NCBI GenBank assembly: GCA_044348085.1
Contig: JBIKTM010000003.1
Coordinates: 1-64,000, forward strand
Origin: Verrucolacustris sp044348085
GTDB lineage: Bacteria > Verrucomicrobiota > Verrucomicrobiia > Methylacidiphilales > Verrucolacustridaceae
Reading direction: 5' to 3'
Length of the DNA: 64,000 bases
The number at the start of each line of letters is the position of its first letter. The stretch's first letter is position 1. A model generated the notes under the pieces. The model saw only the letters and a program-made list of their open reading frames with translations, did not search any database and was not told the origin of the DNA. The translations under genes were made by a program, and so were the position numbers. Positions 24,259 through 33,835 of this stretch are shown here, piece by piece.

Positions 24259-25716
24259 ATGAAAATCTCCTTCAAACAGAATCAGAAACCCCTACCCCTT
24301 TTGATGCGCCCTTGCCTCCTCATCACTTTCTTTCTTCTCTCGTTTCACAGCCGTGCCCTAGCCCAAGCCGAAGTGGGTCTTATTATCAATGCCATCCTTC
24401 AAGGCCTCCAAACCGCAGAAGCCATTCGGCGTTCGGTAGACCAATCCAACCAATTTCCCAACCCACCCAACCAGCCCGCGGGAGATCCGATTTGGAATTA
24501 TGACGAAGCCTCTCTCATCCCCTCTCAGATTCTAAAAACAGGCCCCTACCGCAATCTTCAAGGCCAAATTGTGTTGAGCGCACGCCAATCCAAACCCGGT
24601 GAGATCGAACTTCTTTTCTACCGCTCGAACGAATCCATCTATCGTCGCGAATTCTGCCAGTCGGATCAGCGGGATGGTCGACGCGTCGACCTCGATGAAA
24701 AAGGAAAGAAAACAGCTGAAGGCCCGATTCGGAAAGGGTTGCCCGAAGGCGACTGGCTCTTCTACTCAGCCGACGGAAATCTCAAGGCCGAAACCCGAAT
24801 GCAATCCGGGCAAATGACAGGCCCTCAGGTCCTTTTCGGGGACGATGGAAAAACTCGCGCCTCGAACACCCTCCTTCAAGGGAAACGCCAAGGCCCCTCC
24901 ACTCTCTTTCATCCCGACGGCTCCGTTTCCGACAATCTTTCTTACTCCGGCGACAAGCTTAACGGACCTGCCACCGGTTGGTGGCCCGATGGTCTTCCCC
25001 GCTACACGGCGAACTGGAAGGATGGCCAACTGGACGGCCCCAGCATTGAAAACTTCCCCTCTGGAATGAAAAAGTCGGAGACCTTCTATCGTTTTGGAAA
25101 GAAAGAAGGAGGCGCACGTCAGTGGGATGAGAGGGGCACACTTCTAACTGAGGAGAACTGGCAAAGTGATCAACTGGACGGGTGGGTTCGCGAATTTTAC
25201 TCCGATGGCAAACCCCGCACCCTCACTCCATACCTTGGTGGAAAGAAAAACGGCCGATACGAAAGTTTCAATCCCGACGGAACTCTCGCGACATCGGGAG
25301 AGTTTGCTGGCGGAAAACTTCAAGGTCCAATTATTCTTCACTACCCCACAGGCCAGTCGTTTGCAGAGTGCGACTATCAGGGAGATCTCCTAACGGGTGG
25401 GCGTTTGCTGTATCCAGACGGAAAAGGATTGGGCCAGTTTGGGCCTATTTCAGGCAAGGAAGGAAAAGTTAGCTTTCTTCTGCTCCAGTATCCCGATGGC
25501 AAACCTCTCTCCTCGACCCGGCTTGAATCCAGCACGGGCAAAATGGAGTGGAAAGGTTGGCGAACCGACGGAACAACGCTCGGAACGATCTCAAGACCAA
25601 GTGCGGCGAGTTCATCCGAAGCAATCGAGCTTCAGCTTTGGCGAGAACAACAGGCGACCTTGGAACAGCAGATTGGCCTTACCTTACCTCCCGAATTTAA
25701 TCTTCTTCCTCATTAA
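24259..25716 (+). CDS. Exported YwqK-type MORN-repeat protein
   Basis: The 485-residue product has an N-terminal export signal (PCLLITFFLLSFHSRALAQA, cleavage near residue 36) and then about twelve MORN/YwqK-type repeats of the form G..G.W..Y..DG.L (KGLPEGDWLFYSADGNLKAE, MTGPQVLFGDDGK, RQGPSTLFHPDGS, LNGPATGWWPDG, LDGPSIENFPSG, LDGWVREFYSDGK, KNGRYESFNPDG, LQGPIILHYPTG). Members are often labelled antitoxin-like by analogy with B. subtilis YwqK, but an exported form does not fit an intracellular antitoxin. A structural or surface-binding role is more likely. It converges on the large nuclease gene. Confidence 0.85.
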   Translation: MKISFKQNQKPLPLLMRPCLLITFFLLSFHSRALAQAEVGLIINAILQGLQTAEAIRRSVDQSNQFPNPPNQPAGDPIWNYDEASLIPSQILKTGPYRNLQGQIVLSARQSKPGEIELLFYRSNESIYRREFCQSDQRDGRRVDLDEKGKKTAEGPIRKGLPEGDWLFYSADGNLKAETRMQSGQMTGPQVLFGDDGKTRASNTLLQGKRQGPSTLFHPDGSVSDNLSYSGDKLNGPATGWWPDGLPRYTANWKDGQLDGPSIENFPSGMKKSETFYRFGKKEGGARQWDERGTLLTEENWQSDQLDGWVREFYSDGKPRTLTPYLGGKKNGRYESFNPDGTLATSGEFAGGKLQGPIILHYPTGQSFAECDYQGDLLTGGRLLYPDGKGLGQFGPISGKEGKVSFLLLQYPDGKPLSSTRLESSTGKMEWKGWRTDGTTLGTISRPSAASSSEAIELQLWREQQATLEQQIGLTLPPEFNLLPH

Positions 25717-25750
25717 ACCAACGCTCTTTTACCGACCCCCCCTACAAAAC

Positions 25751-28700
25751 CTAAGGAATAATCGCTTCAACCTGTAGAAATCCTTGAGTTCCGCCTGAAA
25801 GCGAAGCTTCATACTGCTCCACTCCCTCTGGCAATCCGACGGGTTGAGGTGAAACTTTTACCTGTGAGACAATTCCTGGAATGAGTCCCGTTTTGAGATC
25901 TGTTCCGCTCTTAACCACATAGGTCACCCCGCTTCTTTGTAGCCAAGTGATCTTAATCCCACCAGAAATGCTGGATTGTACCACGGCTCGGCTTGTTCCA
26001 TCCGTCGGACTCGTAACAAAAGCATACTCCGCAGCATTATTCAGCCCATCCCCGTCCGGGTCCGCCCCAGGCTCTGCATTTGCCTGGCTCAATCCAAATC
26101 CATCGGCCCAGATTTGCATCGGCGTTTGTACCGAATTTACCGTCACGTTGATGGAAAAAGTGACTACTTGATAATTACTGACATCCGATGGCGTAAAGGT
26201 GACGAGCTGAGAGCTAGAGTTTAATGGTGGTTGAGCCGATGGAACCGCCCAAGCAAAGGATCCAGGAACTGCCACACCCCCATACGTAGCACTTCCATCT
26301 ATCAGCATGGAGGCCAGGAGTGGTTGTCCCTCCGTCAAACTCGAAGCAAGCGGCAAACTGTTAATGATCGGAGTTCCTTTATCCACCACCACAGTACGCG
26401 TGGCGGTAGTCACATTACCCACGGAATCAGCCGCCGTGTAGGTCCGCACATAGGTTCCAGCGACAGCCGTGTTAACCGTTCCGCTTGGAGTGACCGTTCG
26501 ACTTCCCCCGCTTGTGTCTGTCCCTGTCGCACCTGGGTCTACGAACGCACTTCCAAGAGCAATATTCATAGGATTGGATCCAACTAAAGACAGAATGGGT
26601 CCGTCTTGATCTAATGCACGAAGGAAACTGATGTAGGTTCTATTGTTGGAGTTATTGCCGCTTCCGAATGTCTTTGAAGTCGATGTCTCTGCCGCATTGT
26701 TTGCATAAAAGTCGGCGAGGTTGGTGTTTCCATTCACGATCGAGCAGAAATACCCGCGAGAGCCGGAGAGTTCGCGGGTCGACCGAACTTTCCGCCCCGT
26801 GAAATTATTGTACTGAGTGCCAGCACCTCCTGCCGCAAGCGCGTGCATTCCGCCCGCCACGCCGTCGGGATACATGCCGGCGGGTTTGATCATTACCATG
26901 TCGATATTCCCGATATCGAAACCGCCGCTTTCCTCCGTGAAATAGGTCGGGTTAGAAAGCTTGATGCCGATTACGAAATCGGACGGATCAAAGTCTTCGG
27001 ACAGCGTGCTTCCTGTGGCAAGGACGATGAGGGTACCCGCCTTGACCTCCGCCCAGAGCGGGTGATCGGCGAATACGTATTTCCCGCCGCCATCCGTAGC
27101 CATGTTACTGTTAAGGTCCTTGATGGTCATGCCGCGCAAATCGACAGGCGGCCCGTTGAGAGTGTCGCCAATGACGAGAAGCTCGACACGATCGGTAGTC
27201 GAGTTGTGGTATTTATTCACGACCACGGTCGGCGTGGAAGGTTGCTCGCTCGTGGTGATCACGCGCAAGGTGTAAGCCTTTGTCGATGTGCCCTGCGCTC
27301 CCGTGGCTCGCAGATTCAAATTATAAGTTCCCGCGATTGTCGGTGTTCCGCTGATCACACCGCTAGTGGTGTTTACCGACAATCCGGCGGGCAGCCCGGT
27401 GACACCATAGGATGACACGGTTTGGAGCCCGTCAGTCGTGATGGTGTAACTGTAACTTGCGCTGATGTAGGCCGAACCACCGGAGGTTGCGAGGATGTTA
27501 GGCCCAATCGGGTTTGTTACCGTGCCAGACACGGCAACCGTTTTGGTTGCCGCCCCACCACCGGAGTGCGCGATATTGCCGTTGTATGTTCCCGCGGAGG
27601 CATCGGCACGCATGCGCACATAAACGGCTGTGCCAGTGAGTGAGCCGTTCACCGGGGTGAGTTCAATGATGTTGCCGAAGTTGCTTTCACTGGCTCCGAC
27701 TTCAAAGCCTGCAGGCGGGCTGATGCTGATTTTCCCACTTAGCCCGGCTCCAGAAATCTCGTAGGTTTGGCTTGTCGATGCGGTTCCCGCCAAGGTGGAG
27801 AAATTGGCGAGGCCCGTGGCGGACAAAGTCAACGTCGGCACCAATGTGGAAACGGTGGCGCTCACCTCGAGGTATTTCGGCACCGCTCCGCTACCCGAGT
27901 GACTTAGAGCCCCACTTATCAGACCGGGGGATGCGTTGTCGACCACGCGTACAATGACGACTTGGGAGAGGCCTCCATTGGCAGCCGGCGTAAGCACGGT
28001 TTCATCAATGAAATTAACTCCGTCCGTGCTTATCTCAAAATACTGCGGTGCCCGCACCGTGATCGCGTCGGCTAATTCCGATCCGGCTAATATGTAGCTT
28101 TGCGTGGCGCTGGGGAATCCCGCGTCTGCGGTGAAGACACTCAGGGTTGCTGGCGTAACCGTAAGCGAGGGAACGCGAACGATGATTTGTAGCGTCTTAG
28201 AATCGCTACCAAAACTGTTGAGGGCAGTGATGGTTGCAAGGAATGTGCCTCCGATCGTGGGTGTGCCGCCGATCGAACCCGTGGAGGTGTTTATGGATAA
28301 ACCGTCGGGCAGGTTGGCCGCGGTGTAGGATGTCGGAGAATTTGATGCTACAATCTGGTAGCCGAACGCCGTGTTGATTTGCCCGTCGGCAATCAGGTTG
28401 CTGGTAATCGCAGGCGCATTGGGGTTGGACTGGACGTTGATGGTCAATGTGGCTGTTCCGTCACCACCAGCATTAGATGCGGTCAGGCTCACAATATAGG
28501 AACCTGGTGTAGTAGGCGTGCCGCTGATAACACCGCTCGCGGTGTTGATGGTTAATCCCGGAGGTAATCCGCTAGCGGCATAAGAGGTCGGACTGTTGTT
28601 TGCTTGGACTTGATACGAGAATGACTCAAGGGCAGTTGCAGTTGTGGGCCCGGCTACGGTGATGACCGGTGTTGTTGTGACAGATGACCCCGTCGAGACG

Positions 28701-31036
28701 CTCACTTTCAGATCGTCGATTCGCCAGTTGGCCGTTCCTAGAGTTGCCGTGCCATTTCCATTGTATCCGTAGATTCGGAAAGTGGTCGCCGATGAATAGC
28801 TCTGGTTCAAAGCATTGTGCGATTTGAGCGACCAAGCAGAATTATTTGAGATTGGGCCAGTGGCTATGTCAGTCGCATAAGCGTCGGCAGAACTTCGGAT
28901 TGCGTAAGCCTGAGGCCCAGTGTTCGTGCTGCGCGTGCCGAAAGAAATCCCCGCAAGCGTGAAGATACCGGCACTAGCAGGTGTAATGGTGAACTCGAAA
29001 TAGGTGCTGCCTCCAGAGACTATATTGAGAGCGCCAATCAGCGCCGCAGCCCCGGCATTGTTACCTCCACTGGCACTGCTGTAGCTGATTGAGGTTGAGG
29101 CTGACGTTGTCGTGAGAAGTGTCGTCGTGCCGTTGTTGTTGCCCGAAATGAGATTACCGACTGCCATGTTCGCCGGAACGCCAGATGTGGGCGCGGCCGT
29201 TTGGAAATTCCAGTAAATATCCGTATTGGGGCCTCCCGAAGTGGACACAGTGCCGGAGACTGACACGCTTTGCGTTGTGGCGCTTCCGCCCGCGTGACTG
29301 ATCAAGCCTGTGTTCGAGCCAAGTGGTGCGGTAGCGCTCAAGCGTGCGTAAACTGTCGTCGTAGCTATGGTGCCGCTGACCGGCGTCAGTGTCCGTGTGG
29401 CTGCAAATGTGCTGTTGTCGAGGCTCACCTCGTATCCAGTCGATGCAGTGATTGTGATGCCTCCGGTTAGGTTGGCAGCCGATACCGTGTAGCTCTTGCT
29501 GCTGCTCTCGCTTCCCTCCAAAGCGGCGAAGCCGGTCAGGCTGGATGCCGAGACAATGATATGCGGCATATTGGTGACGACCGTGCCTGAGACGCTGACA
29601 TTACGTGTTGTCGCACCGTTGCTCGTGTGGGTGATGCTCCCGCTCAAATTGCCCACCGGGGCATCCGCCTTGATCCGCACAAGTACCTGCTTGGAAATTG
29701 TCCCATCAATTGCGCGGGGAAGTGTCAGACTCGAAGAGAAGAGAGTGCCGTCGGCACTGATTTCAAAGTTGGCCGGTGCGGTGACGACGATGTCATCCGT
29801 GAGGAAAGCGCCGTTGACGGCATAGATTTGCTCGGCTCCCGCCAAGCCCTGTGTCGAAGCAAGGCCACTCACTGCCGACTGCGAAAGGCTGATTGTCGGA
29901 GTCGAACCGCTACTCGTGACTGTAAAATCCTCGTAACTACTGTCGGCCTCGCCCGTGCTGGTCACGGTGATAGGACCGGTTCCAGCTCCAACCGGAACGG
30001 TGGTGGTGATGGTTGTTCCTCCAGAGACGCTGGCTGTGGTTGTTACCCCGTTGAACTGCACGGTCGGGGAAGCTCCAAAATTGTAACCGTTGATGGTAAC
30101 AGTGGTACCAACCGGACCAGAGCTCGGGCTAAATCCCGTGATCACAGTCGGCTGATTCGGTCCGCTGCCTGTATCAACCACATTTTTCAAATAGGTCGCT
30201 ACCACCGGACTGACGCTTGAAAAGAAATTGAACCCCGTAACCGCCTCAATCTCCTCCACGGAGGTAAGGTAACTTTGCCAGCTTCCGAGCCCGGTACTAA
30301 CGTTCGGCGTCAAGATAGCGATGACGCGGCAGTTGGTGTTGATTCTTTGATTTGCCGGGGTCGTACTGGTGGCATTGGGAATGACGACCGCGATTTTCCA
30401 GACGGAACCAGGCATAGCCATTTGGTTACTGATCCGAGCCCCTGTGAATTCGGAAGGCCCACAGATAATGAGAATCTCGCTCCCCCCTGCGGCCAGCGTT
30501 CGGCAATAATCTTCAAACTGCGCCCAAAGCCCTTGGTTATTTGAAGACGCCTGAGGGATAATGTTGCTCATCCGAAAGAGCACGGCGTTGTCGTTGTAGG
30601 TGGTCGTGCGGTCGGCAGAGGGACACATATGCCCCCGATCTAACGAGATTCCATTATAGGTTCCAAAAGTGGAGGTTCCGATTTTTAGATACCCACTTGG
30701 CAAAAGTTCCTCGACTGCCCACGCATCCGTCCGGGACTGGGTCCCGTCATCCGCTATGGAATAGCTCCAACTCACCCAGTTGGCTTGGTGCGTATCATCG
30801 TTATAGGAAAGAACAAATTGCGATCGAGAAATCAGGTAATTGGTTCGAACCAAAGGATCATTCGTTGCCCCGGAGGGATTTCCCAAGGCCATCTGATAAT
30901 CAACCCCCAATCTGGCCCATGAACCACTCGGAACCGCTATTACGGACAGCGCTAGAAATATAAACACGAAGCGACCCTTGCGACACATAGCGCAACGGTC
31001 ACTCATGCGGAGGAGGAAGCTCCGGATGAAATGCAT
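25751..31036 (-). CDS. Giant secreted DNA/RNA non-specific endonuclease with adhesin-like domains
   Basis: The 1761-residue product has a signal peptide (GRFVFIFLALSVIAVPSGSW, residues 21-40). Residues about 45-285 are a NUC1-type nuclease: DRGHMCPSAD with catalytic His136, then SNIIPQASSNNQGLWAQFE with metal-binding Asn167 and Glu175. An IPT/TIG domain follows (297-375). Four copies of a ~105-residue beta-domain with GFEIS..G..F / L.P..G / VSGTV marks lie at 380-486, 491-597, 956-1063 and 1067-1173; three putative-Ig (He_PIG) domains (SYxxxGLPxGLxINxxxGxIxGTP) at 789-868, 874-953 and 1177-1260; a lamin-tail-like domain at about 1268-1475; a DUF5011-like Ig domain at 1478-1551; and a calcium-loop-like DPDGDGLNNAAEY at 1659-1671. 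The exact start is uncertain (in-frame ATGs at 31036, 31006, 30988). Strand composition differs from neighbours. Confidence 0.88.
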   Translation of the reverse strand: MHFIRSFLLRMSDRCAMCRKGRFVFIFLALSVIAVPSGSWARLGVDYQMALGNPSGATNDPLVRTNYLISRSQFVLSYNDDTHQANWVSWSYSIADDGTQSRTDAWAVEELLPSGYLKIGTSTFGTYNGISLDRGHMCPSADRTTTYNDNAVLFRMSNIIPQASSNNQGLWAQFEDYCRTLAAGGSEILIICGPSEFTGARISNQMAMPGSVWKIAVVIPNATSTTPANQRINTNCRVIAILTPNVSTGLGSWQSYLTSVEEIEAVTGFNFFSSVSPVVATYLKNVVDTGSGPNQPTVITGFSPSSGPVGTTVTINGYNFGASPTVQFNGVTTTASVSGGTTITTTVPVGAGTGPITVTSTGEADSSYEDFTVTSSGSTPTISLSQSAVSGLASTQGLAGAEQIYAVNGAFLTDDIVVTAPANFEISADGTLFSSSLTLPRAIDGTISKQVLVRIKADAPVGNLSGSITHTSNGATTRNVSVSGTVVTNMPHIIVSASSLTGFAALEGSESSSKSYTVSAANLTGGITITASTGYEVSLDNSTFAATRTLTPVSGTIATTTVYARLSATAPLGSNTGLISHAGGSATTQSVSVSGTVSTSGGPNTDIYWNFQTAAPTSGVPANMAVGNLISGNNNGTTTLLTTTSASTSISYSSASGGNNAGAAALIGALNIVSGGSTYFEFTITPASAGIFTLAGISFGTRSTNTGPQAYAIRSSADAYATDIATGPISNNSAWSLKSHNALNQSYSSATTFRIYGYNGNGTATLGTANWRIDDLKVSVSTGSSVTTTPVITVAGPTTATALESFSYQVQANNSPTSYAASGLPPGLTINTASGVISGTPTTPGSYIVSLTASNAGGDGTATLTINVQSNPNAPAITSNLIADGQINTAFGYQIVASNSPTSYTAANLPDGLSINTSTGSIGGTPTIGGTFLATITALNSFGSDSKTLQIIVRVPSLTVTPATLSVFTADAGFPSATQSYILAGSELADAITVRAPQYFEISTDGVNFIDETVLTPAANGGLSQVVIVRVVDNASPGLISGALSHSGSGAVPKYLEVSATVSTLVPTLTLSATGLANFSTLAGTASTSQTYEISGAGLSGKISISPPAGFEVGASESNFGNIIELTPVNGSLTGTAVYVRMRADASAGTYNGNIAHSGGGAATKTVAVSGTVTNPIGPNILATSGGSAYISASYSYTITTDGLQTVSSYGVTGLPAGLSVNTTSGVISGTPTIAGTYNLNLRATGAQGTSTKAYTLRVITTSEQPSTPTVVVNKYHNSTTDRVELLVIGDTLNGPPVDLRGMTIKDLNSNMATDGGGKYVFADHPLWAEVKAGTLIVLATGSTLSEDFDPSDFVIGIKLSNPTYFTEESGGFDIGNIDMVMIKPAGMYPDGVAGGMHALAAGGAGTQYNNFTGRKVRSTRELSGSRGYFCSIVNGNTNLADFYANNAAETSTSKTFGSGNNSNNRTYISFLRALDQDGPILSLVGSNPMNIALGSAFVDPGATGTDTSGGSRTVTPSGTVNTAVAGTYVRTYTAADSVGNVTTATRTVVVDKGTPIINSLPLASSLTEGQPLLASMLIDGSATYGGVAVPGSFAWAVPSAQPPLNSSSQLVTFTPSDVSNYQVVTFSINVTVNSVQTPMQIWADGFGLSQANAEPGADPDGDGLNNAAEYAFVTSPTDGTSRAVVQSSISGGIKITWLQRSGVTYVVKSGTDLKTGLIPGIVSQVKVSPQPVGLPEGVEQYEASLSGGTQGFLQVEAIIP

Positions 31037-31172
31037 CTATTTATAAACTAGCACAATACGAGTAAATTGCCTCGATTATTTAGCCTAGTATATATTTTAT
31101 TATCAACACTTTAGAAAAGCAGGTAAACCCATATGTGCCTTAAGGGGGAAATCCCTAGGCAAGACCCTCCGC
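31037..31172 (-). promoter_or_regulatory. AT-rich promoter region of the giant nuclease gene
   Basis: The 136-nt gap between the nuclease start and the sdhB stop is markedly AT-rich. On the minus strand TTGATA (near 31112) is followed after about 17 nt by CTAAAT, a plausible sigma-70-like pair roughly 50 nt before the ATG at 31036. No clear terminator for sdhB is seen. Confidence 0.35.
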
Positions 31173-31919
31173 TTATAACTTCTTCGCGGCTGAGACTGCG
31201 TAGTCCCGATTCATTCGCCCAATCCAGTCCGCCGAGATCTCTTTGGGACAAACCGCCTCACACGCATACTGATTTGAACAGTTTCCAAATCCAGCCGCAT
31301 CCATCGCCGCAACCATCTTACGCACCCGCTCCGCTCGCTCGGGTTGACCTTGCGGCAAAAGACCCAAATGCGAAACCTTCGCCGCCACAAACAGCATTGC
31401 CGACCCATTTCGACAGGCCGCCACACAAGCCCCGCACCCAATGCAGTGCGCCGCATCAAAAGCCTGCTCGGCCACCTCTTTGCCGATTGGAATCGCGTTC
31501 GCATCCGGAGCCTGACCCGTGTTCACCGATACAAATCCCCCTGCCTGAATAATCGAATCAAAACCCGAGCGATCTGCCACCAAGTCTTTGATCACAGGAA
31601 ACGCCCGTGCCCGCCACGGCTCGACCGTCAAGGTCTCCCCATCCTGAAACGACCGCAAATAAACCTGGCACGTAGTCGCACCCTGATTCGGTCCGTGCGG
31701 TTCTCCATTGATCGCCATAGCACACGAACCACAAATCCCCTCACGACAATCGTGCTCAAATGCAACAGGCTCCTTACCCTCTTTCGTCAACCGATCATTC
31801 ACCACATCTAACATCTCTAAAAACGACATGTCTGGCGTCAAACCATCCGCCTCATACGTCTCAAACTGGCCCTCACTGTCCTTGGACTTTTGTCTCCAAA
31901 TTCTAAGATTCAGCTTCAT
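31173..31919 (-). CDS. sdhB: Succinate dehydrogenase/fumarate reductase iron-sulfur subunit
   Basis: SdhB passes electrons from the flavoprotein to quinone. The 248-residue protein has the [2Fe-2S] ferredoxin-like domain (DCREGICGSCAMAINGEPHG, and a fourth Cys in ATTCQVYL) and the second domain with CIGCGACVAAC and ACEAVCPKEI for the [4Fe-4S] and [3Fe-4S] clusters. Its ATG overlaps the sdhA stop (ATGA). The order sdhC-sdhA-sdhB is that of the B-type, menaquinone-linked complex, in agreement with the futalosine genes in this window. Confidence 0.96.
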   Translation of the reverse strand: MKLNLRIWRQKSKDSEGQFETYEADGLTPDMSFLEMLDVVNDRLTKEGKEPVAFEHDCREGICGSCAMAINGEPHGPNQGATTCQVYLRSFQDGETLTVEPWRARAFPVIKDLVADRSGFDSIIQAGGFVSVNTGQAPDANAIPIGKEVAEQAFDAAHCIGCGACVAACRNGSAMLFVAAKVSHLGLLPQGQPERAERVRKMVAAMDAAGFGNCSNQYACEAVCPKEISADWIGRMNRDYAVSAAKKL

Positions 31920-33835
31920 TTGTAACTCCTCGTGGCCAACTGCACTTCCTCAAAGGACAAAGGCTCGGCATGTCTCACCTCCGCCTTGCCTTCACCCTGA
32001 TACTCCCACGCTGAAACATGCGAAAACTCCTTATCCTTACGCTCACACTCTCCATCCGAAGTCTGGTGCTCCTCCCGGAAATGACAACCACACGACTCGT
32101 CCCGCTCCAATGCGTCCCGACACATCAACTCGCCCAACTCCAGAAAATCCGATACCCGCCCCGCCTTCTCCAGCGACTGATTCAAATCCTCTCCTGATCC
32201 AGGGACATTCACATTTTCCCAGAACTCCTTCCTCAACTCACGCACCGCATCAATTCCCTTCTGCAATCCCTGTTTGGTTCGGCTCATTCCACACTGATCC
32301 CAAAGAATTTTTCCAAGCCTTCGATGAAAATCACTTACAGGCTTACTTCCCTTCACGCTAAGCAGCTTTTTTGTCCGAGCTTGAACCGACTCCGTCGCTT
32401 CCCAGAAAGCCTCTGCTTGCCGACCACTCTTCGCGCCCCCTGGCTTCTTTTGGGAGAGATAATCCCCAATCGTGTAGGGCAAAACAAAGTATCCATCCGC
32501 GAGACCTTGCATCAACGCACTCGCTCCTAGCCGGTTGGCTCCGTGATCGGAAAAATTCGCCTCCCCCAACACAAACAACCCGGGAATGTTGCTCATCAAA
32601 TGATAATCCACCCACAACCCACCCATCGTGTAGTGCACTGCTGGAAAAATTCTCATCGGGGACTCATACGCACTTTCCCCCGTTATTTCGTGATACATCG
32701 AGAAAAGATTCGCATACCGCTCACGCACCGTGCTCTCCCCCAATCGCCCGATCGCTTCTGCGAAATCGAGATACACACCCAATCCTGAAGGACCCACCCC
32801 CCGACCTTCGTCGCACACCCGCTTCGCAGCCCTGGACGCAATATCCCGTGGCGCCAAATTTCCATAACTCGGATACAACCTCTCCAAAAAGTAGTCCCTA
32901 TCTCCTTCGGGAATCTGAGACGCCGATCGCTTATCACCCGACACTTTAGGCACCCAGCAACGCCCATCATTCCGGAGCGACTCCGACATTAAGGTCAATT
33001 TCGACTGATAATCTCCAGATACAGGAATGCAGGTCGGATGAATCTGCGTAAAACAGGGATTCGAAAAAAGAGCCCCACGCCGATGCGCCCGCCACGTCGC
33101 GGTTACGTTCGAACCCCGTGCGTAGGTCGAAAGATAGTAGGCATTGCCATACCCGCCGGTGCACAGAAGCACCGCATCGGCCTCATGTGCCTTCAGCTCT
33201 CCCGTTACAAGATTTCGCGTGATGATGCCCTGAGCCCTTCCCTCATCCACCACAAGATCCAACATCTCATGCCGCGGAAACATCCTGACTCGCCCCAATC
33301 CAATCTGCCGACTCAACGCCGAGTAAGCCCCCAAAAGGAGCTGCTGCCCCGTCGCTCCCCGTGCATAGAAAGTTCGCGATACTTGCGCCCCTCCGAACGA
33401 ACGATTCGCCAACATTCCCCCATACTCCCGCGCAAAAGGTACCCCTTGGGCCACACACTGGTCGATGATGTTCACGCTTACCTCTGCCAACCGATGTACA
33501 TTCGCCTCCCGAGAACGAAAATCCCCTCCCTTGATCGTGTCGTGAAACAACCTGTGCACCGAATCACCGTCATTTTGGTAATTCTTGGCCGCATTAATTC
33601 CACCTTGGGCCGCAATCGAATGCGCCCTACGCGGACTATCTTGAAAACAGAAGGATTTTACCCGATACCCCAGCTCCGCCAAACTTGCGGCAGCAGAGGC
33701 CCCTGCCAGACCCGTACCCACCACAATCACTTCGTACTTCCTCTTGTTGGAGGGATTCACCAAACGCGCATTCGCCTTAAAACTTGTCCACTTGTCGGCT
33801 AACGGACCCCCAGGAATTCTCGGATCCAGCTTCAT
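31916..33835 (-). CDS. sdhA: Succinate dehydrogenase/fumarate reductase flavoprotein subunit
   Basis: SdhA oxidises succinate to fumarate with covalent FAD. The chain of 639 residues starts MKLDPRIPGGPLADKW at ATG 33835, overlapping the sdhC stop; an ATG 12 bases earlier is the alternative. Motifs: the FAD-binding VIVVGTGLAGASAAASLAELG-type fold near residue 40, the flavinylation His in AHSIAAQGGINAAKN, the substrate loop around LRNDGRCWVP, and the C-terminal capping domain with DESCGCHFREEHQTSDGE. It is membrane-attached through SdhC. Confidence 0.96.
   Translation of the reverse strand: MKLDPRIPGGPLADKWTSFKANARLVNPSNKRKYEVIVVGTGLAGASAAASLAELGYRVKSFCFQDSPRRAHSIAAQGGINAAKNYQNDGDSVHRLFHDTIKGGDFRSREANVHRLAEVSVNIIDQCVAQGVPFAREYGGMLANRSFGGAQVSRTFYARGATGQQLLLGAYSALSRQIGLGRVRMFPRHEMLDLVVDEGRAQGIITRNLVTGELKAHEADAVLLCTGGYGNAYYLSTYARGSNVTATWRAHRRGALFSNPCFTQIHPTCIPVSGDYQSKLTLMSESLRNDGRCWVPKVSGDKRSASQIPEGDRDYFLERLYPSYGNLAPRDIASRAAKRVCDEGRGVGPSGLGVYLDFAEAIGRLGESTVRERYANLFSMYHEITGESAYESPMRIFPAVHYTMGGLWVDYHLMSNIPGLFVLGEANFSDHGANRLGASALMQGLADGYFVLPYTIGDYLSQKKPGGAKSGRQAEAFWEATESVQARTKKLLSVKGSKPVSDFHRRLGKILWDQCGMSRTKQGLQKGIDAVRELRKEFWENVNVPGSGEDLNQSLEKAGRVSDFLELGELMCRDALERDESCGCHFREEHQTSDGECERKDKEFSHVSAWEYQGEGKAEVRHAEPLSFEEVQLATRSYK

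Noticed and set aside
26843..27415. 190-codon plus-strand frame within the nuclease gene
   Set aside because: It is opposite the lamin-tail-like region of the nuclease, has no recognisable motif or ribosome binding site, and is explained by the antisense of that coding sequence.
24259..31036. A toxin-antitoxin pair (YwqK-like antitoxin and nuclease toxin)
   Set aside because: The genes are convergent, not an operon, and both products carry export signals, which does not fit an intracellular antitoxin.
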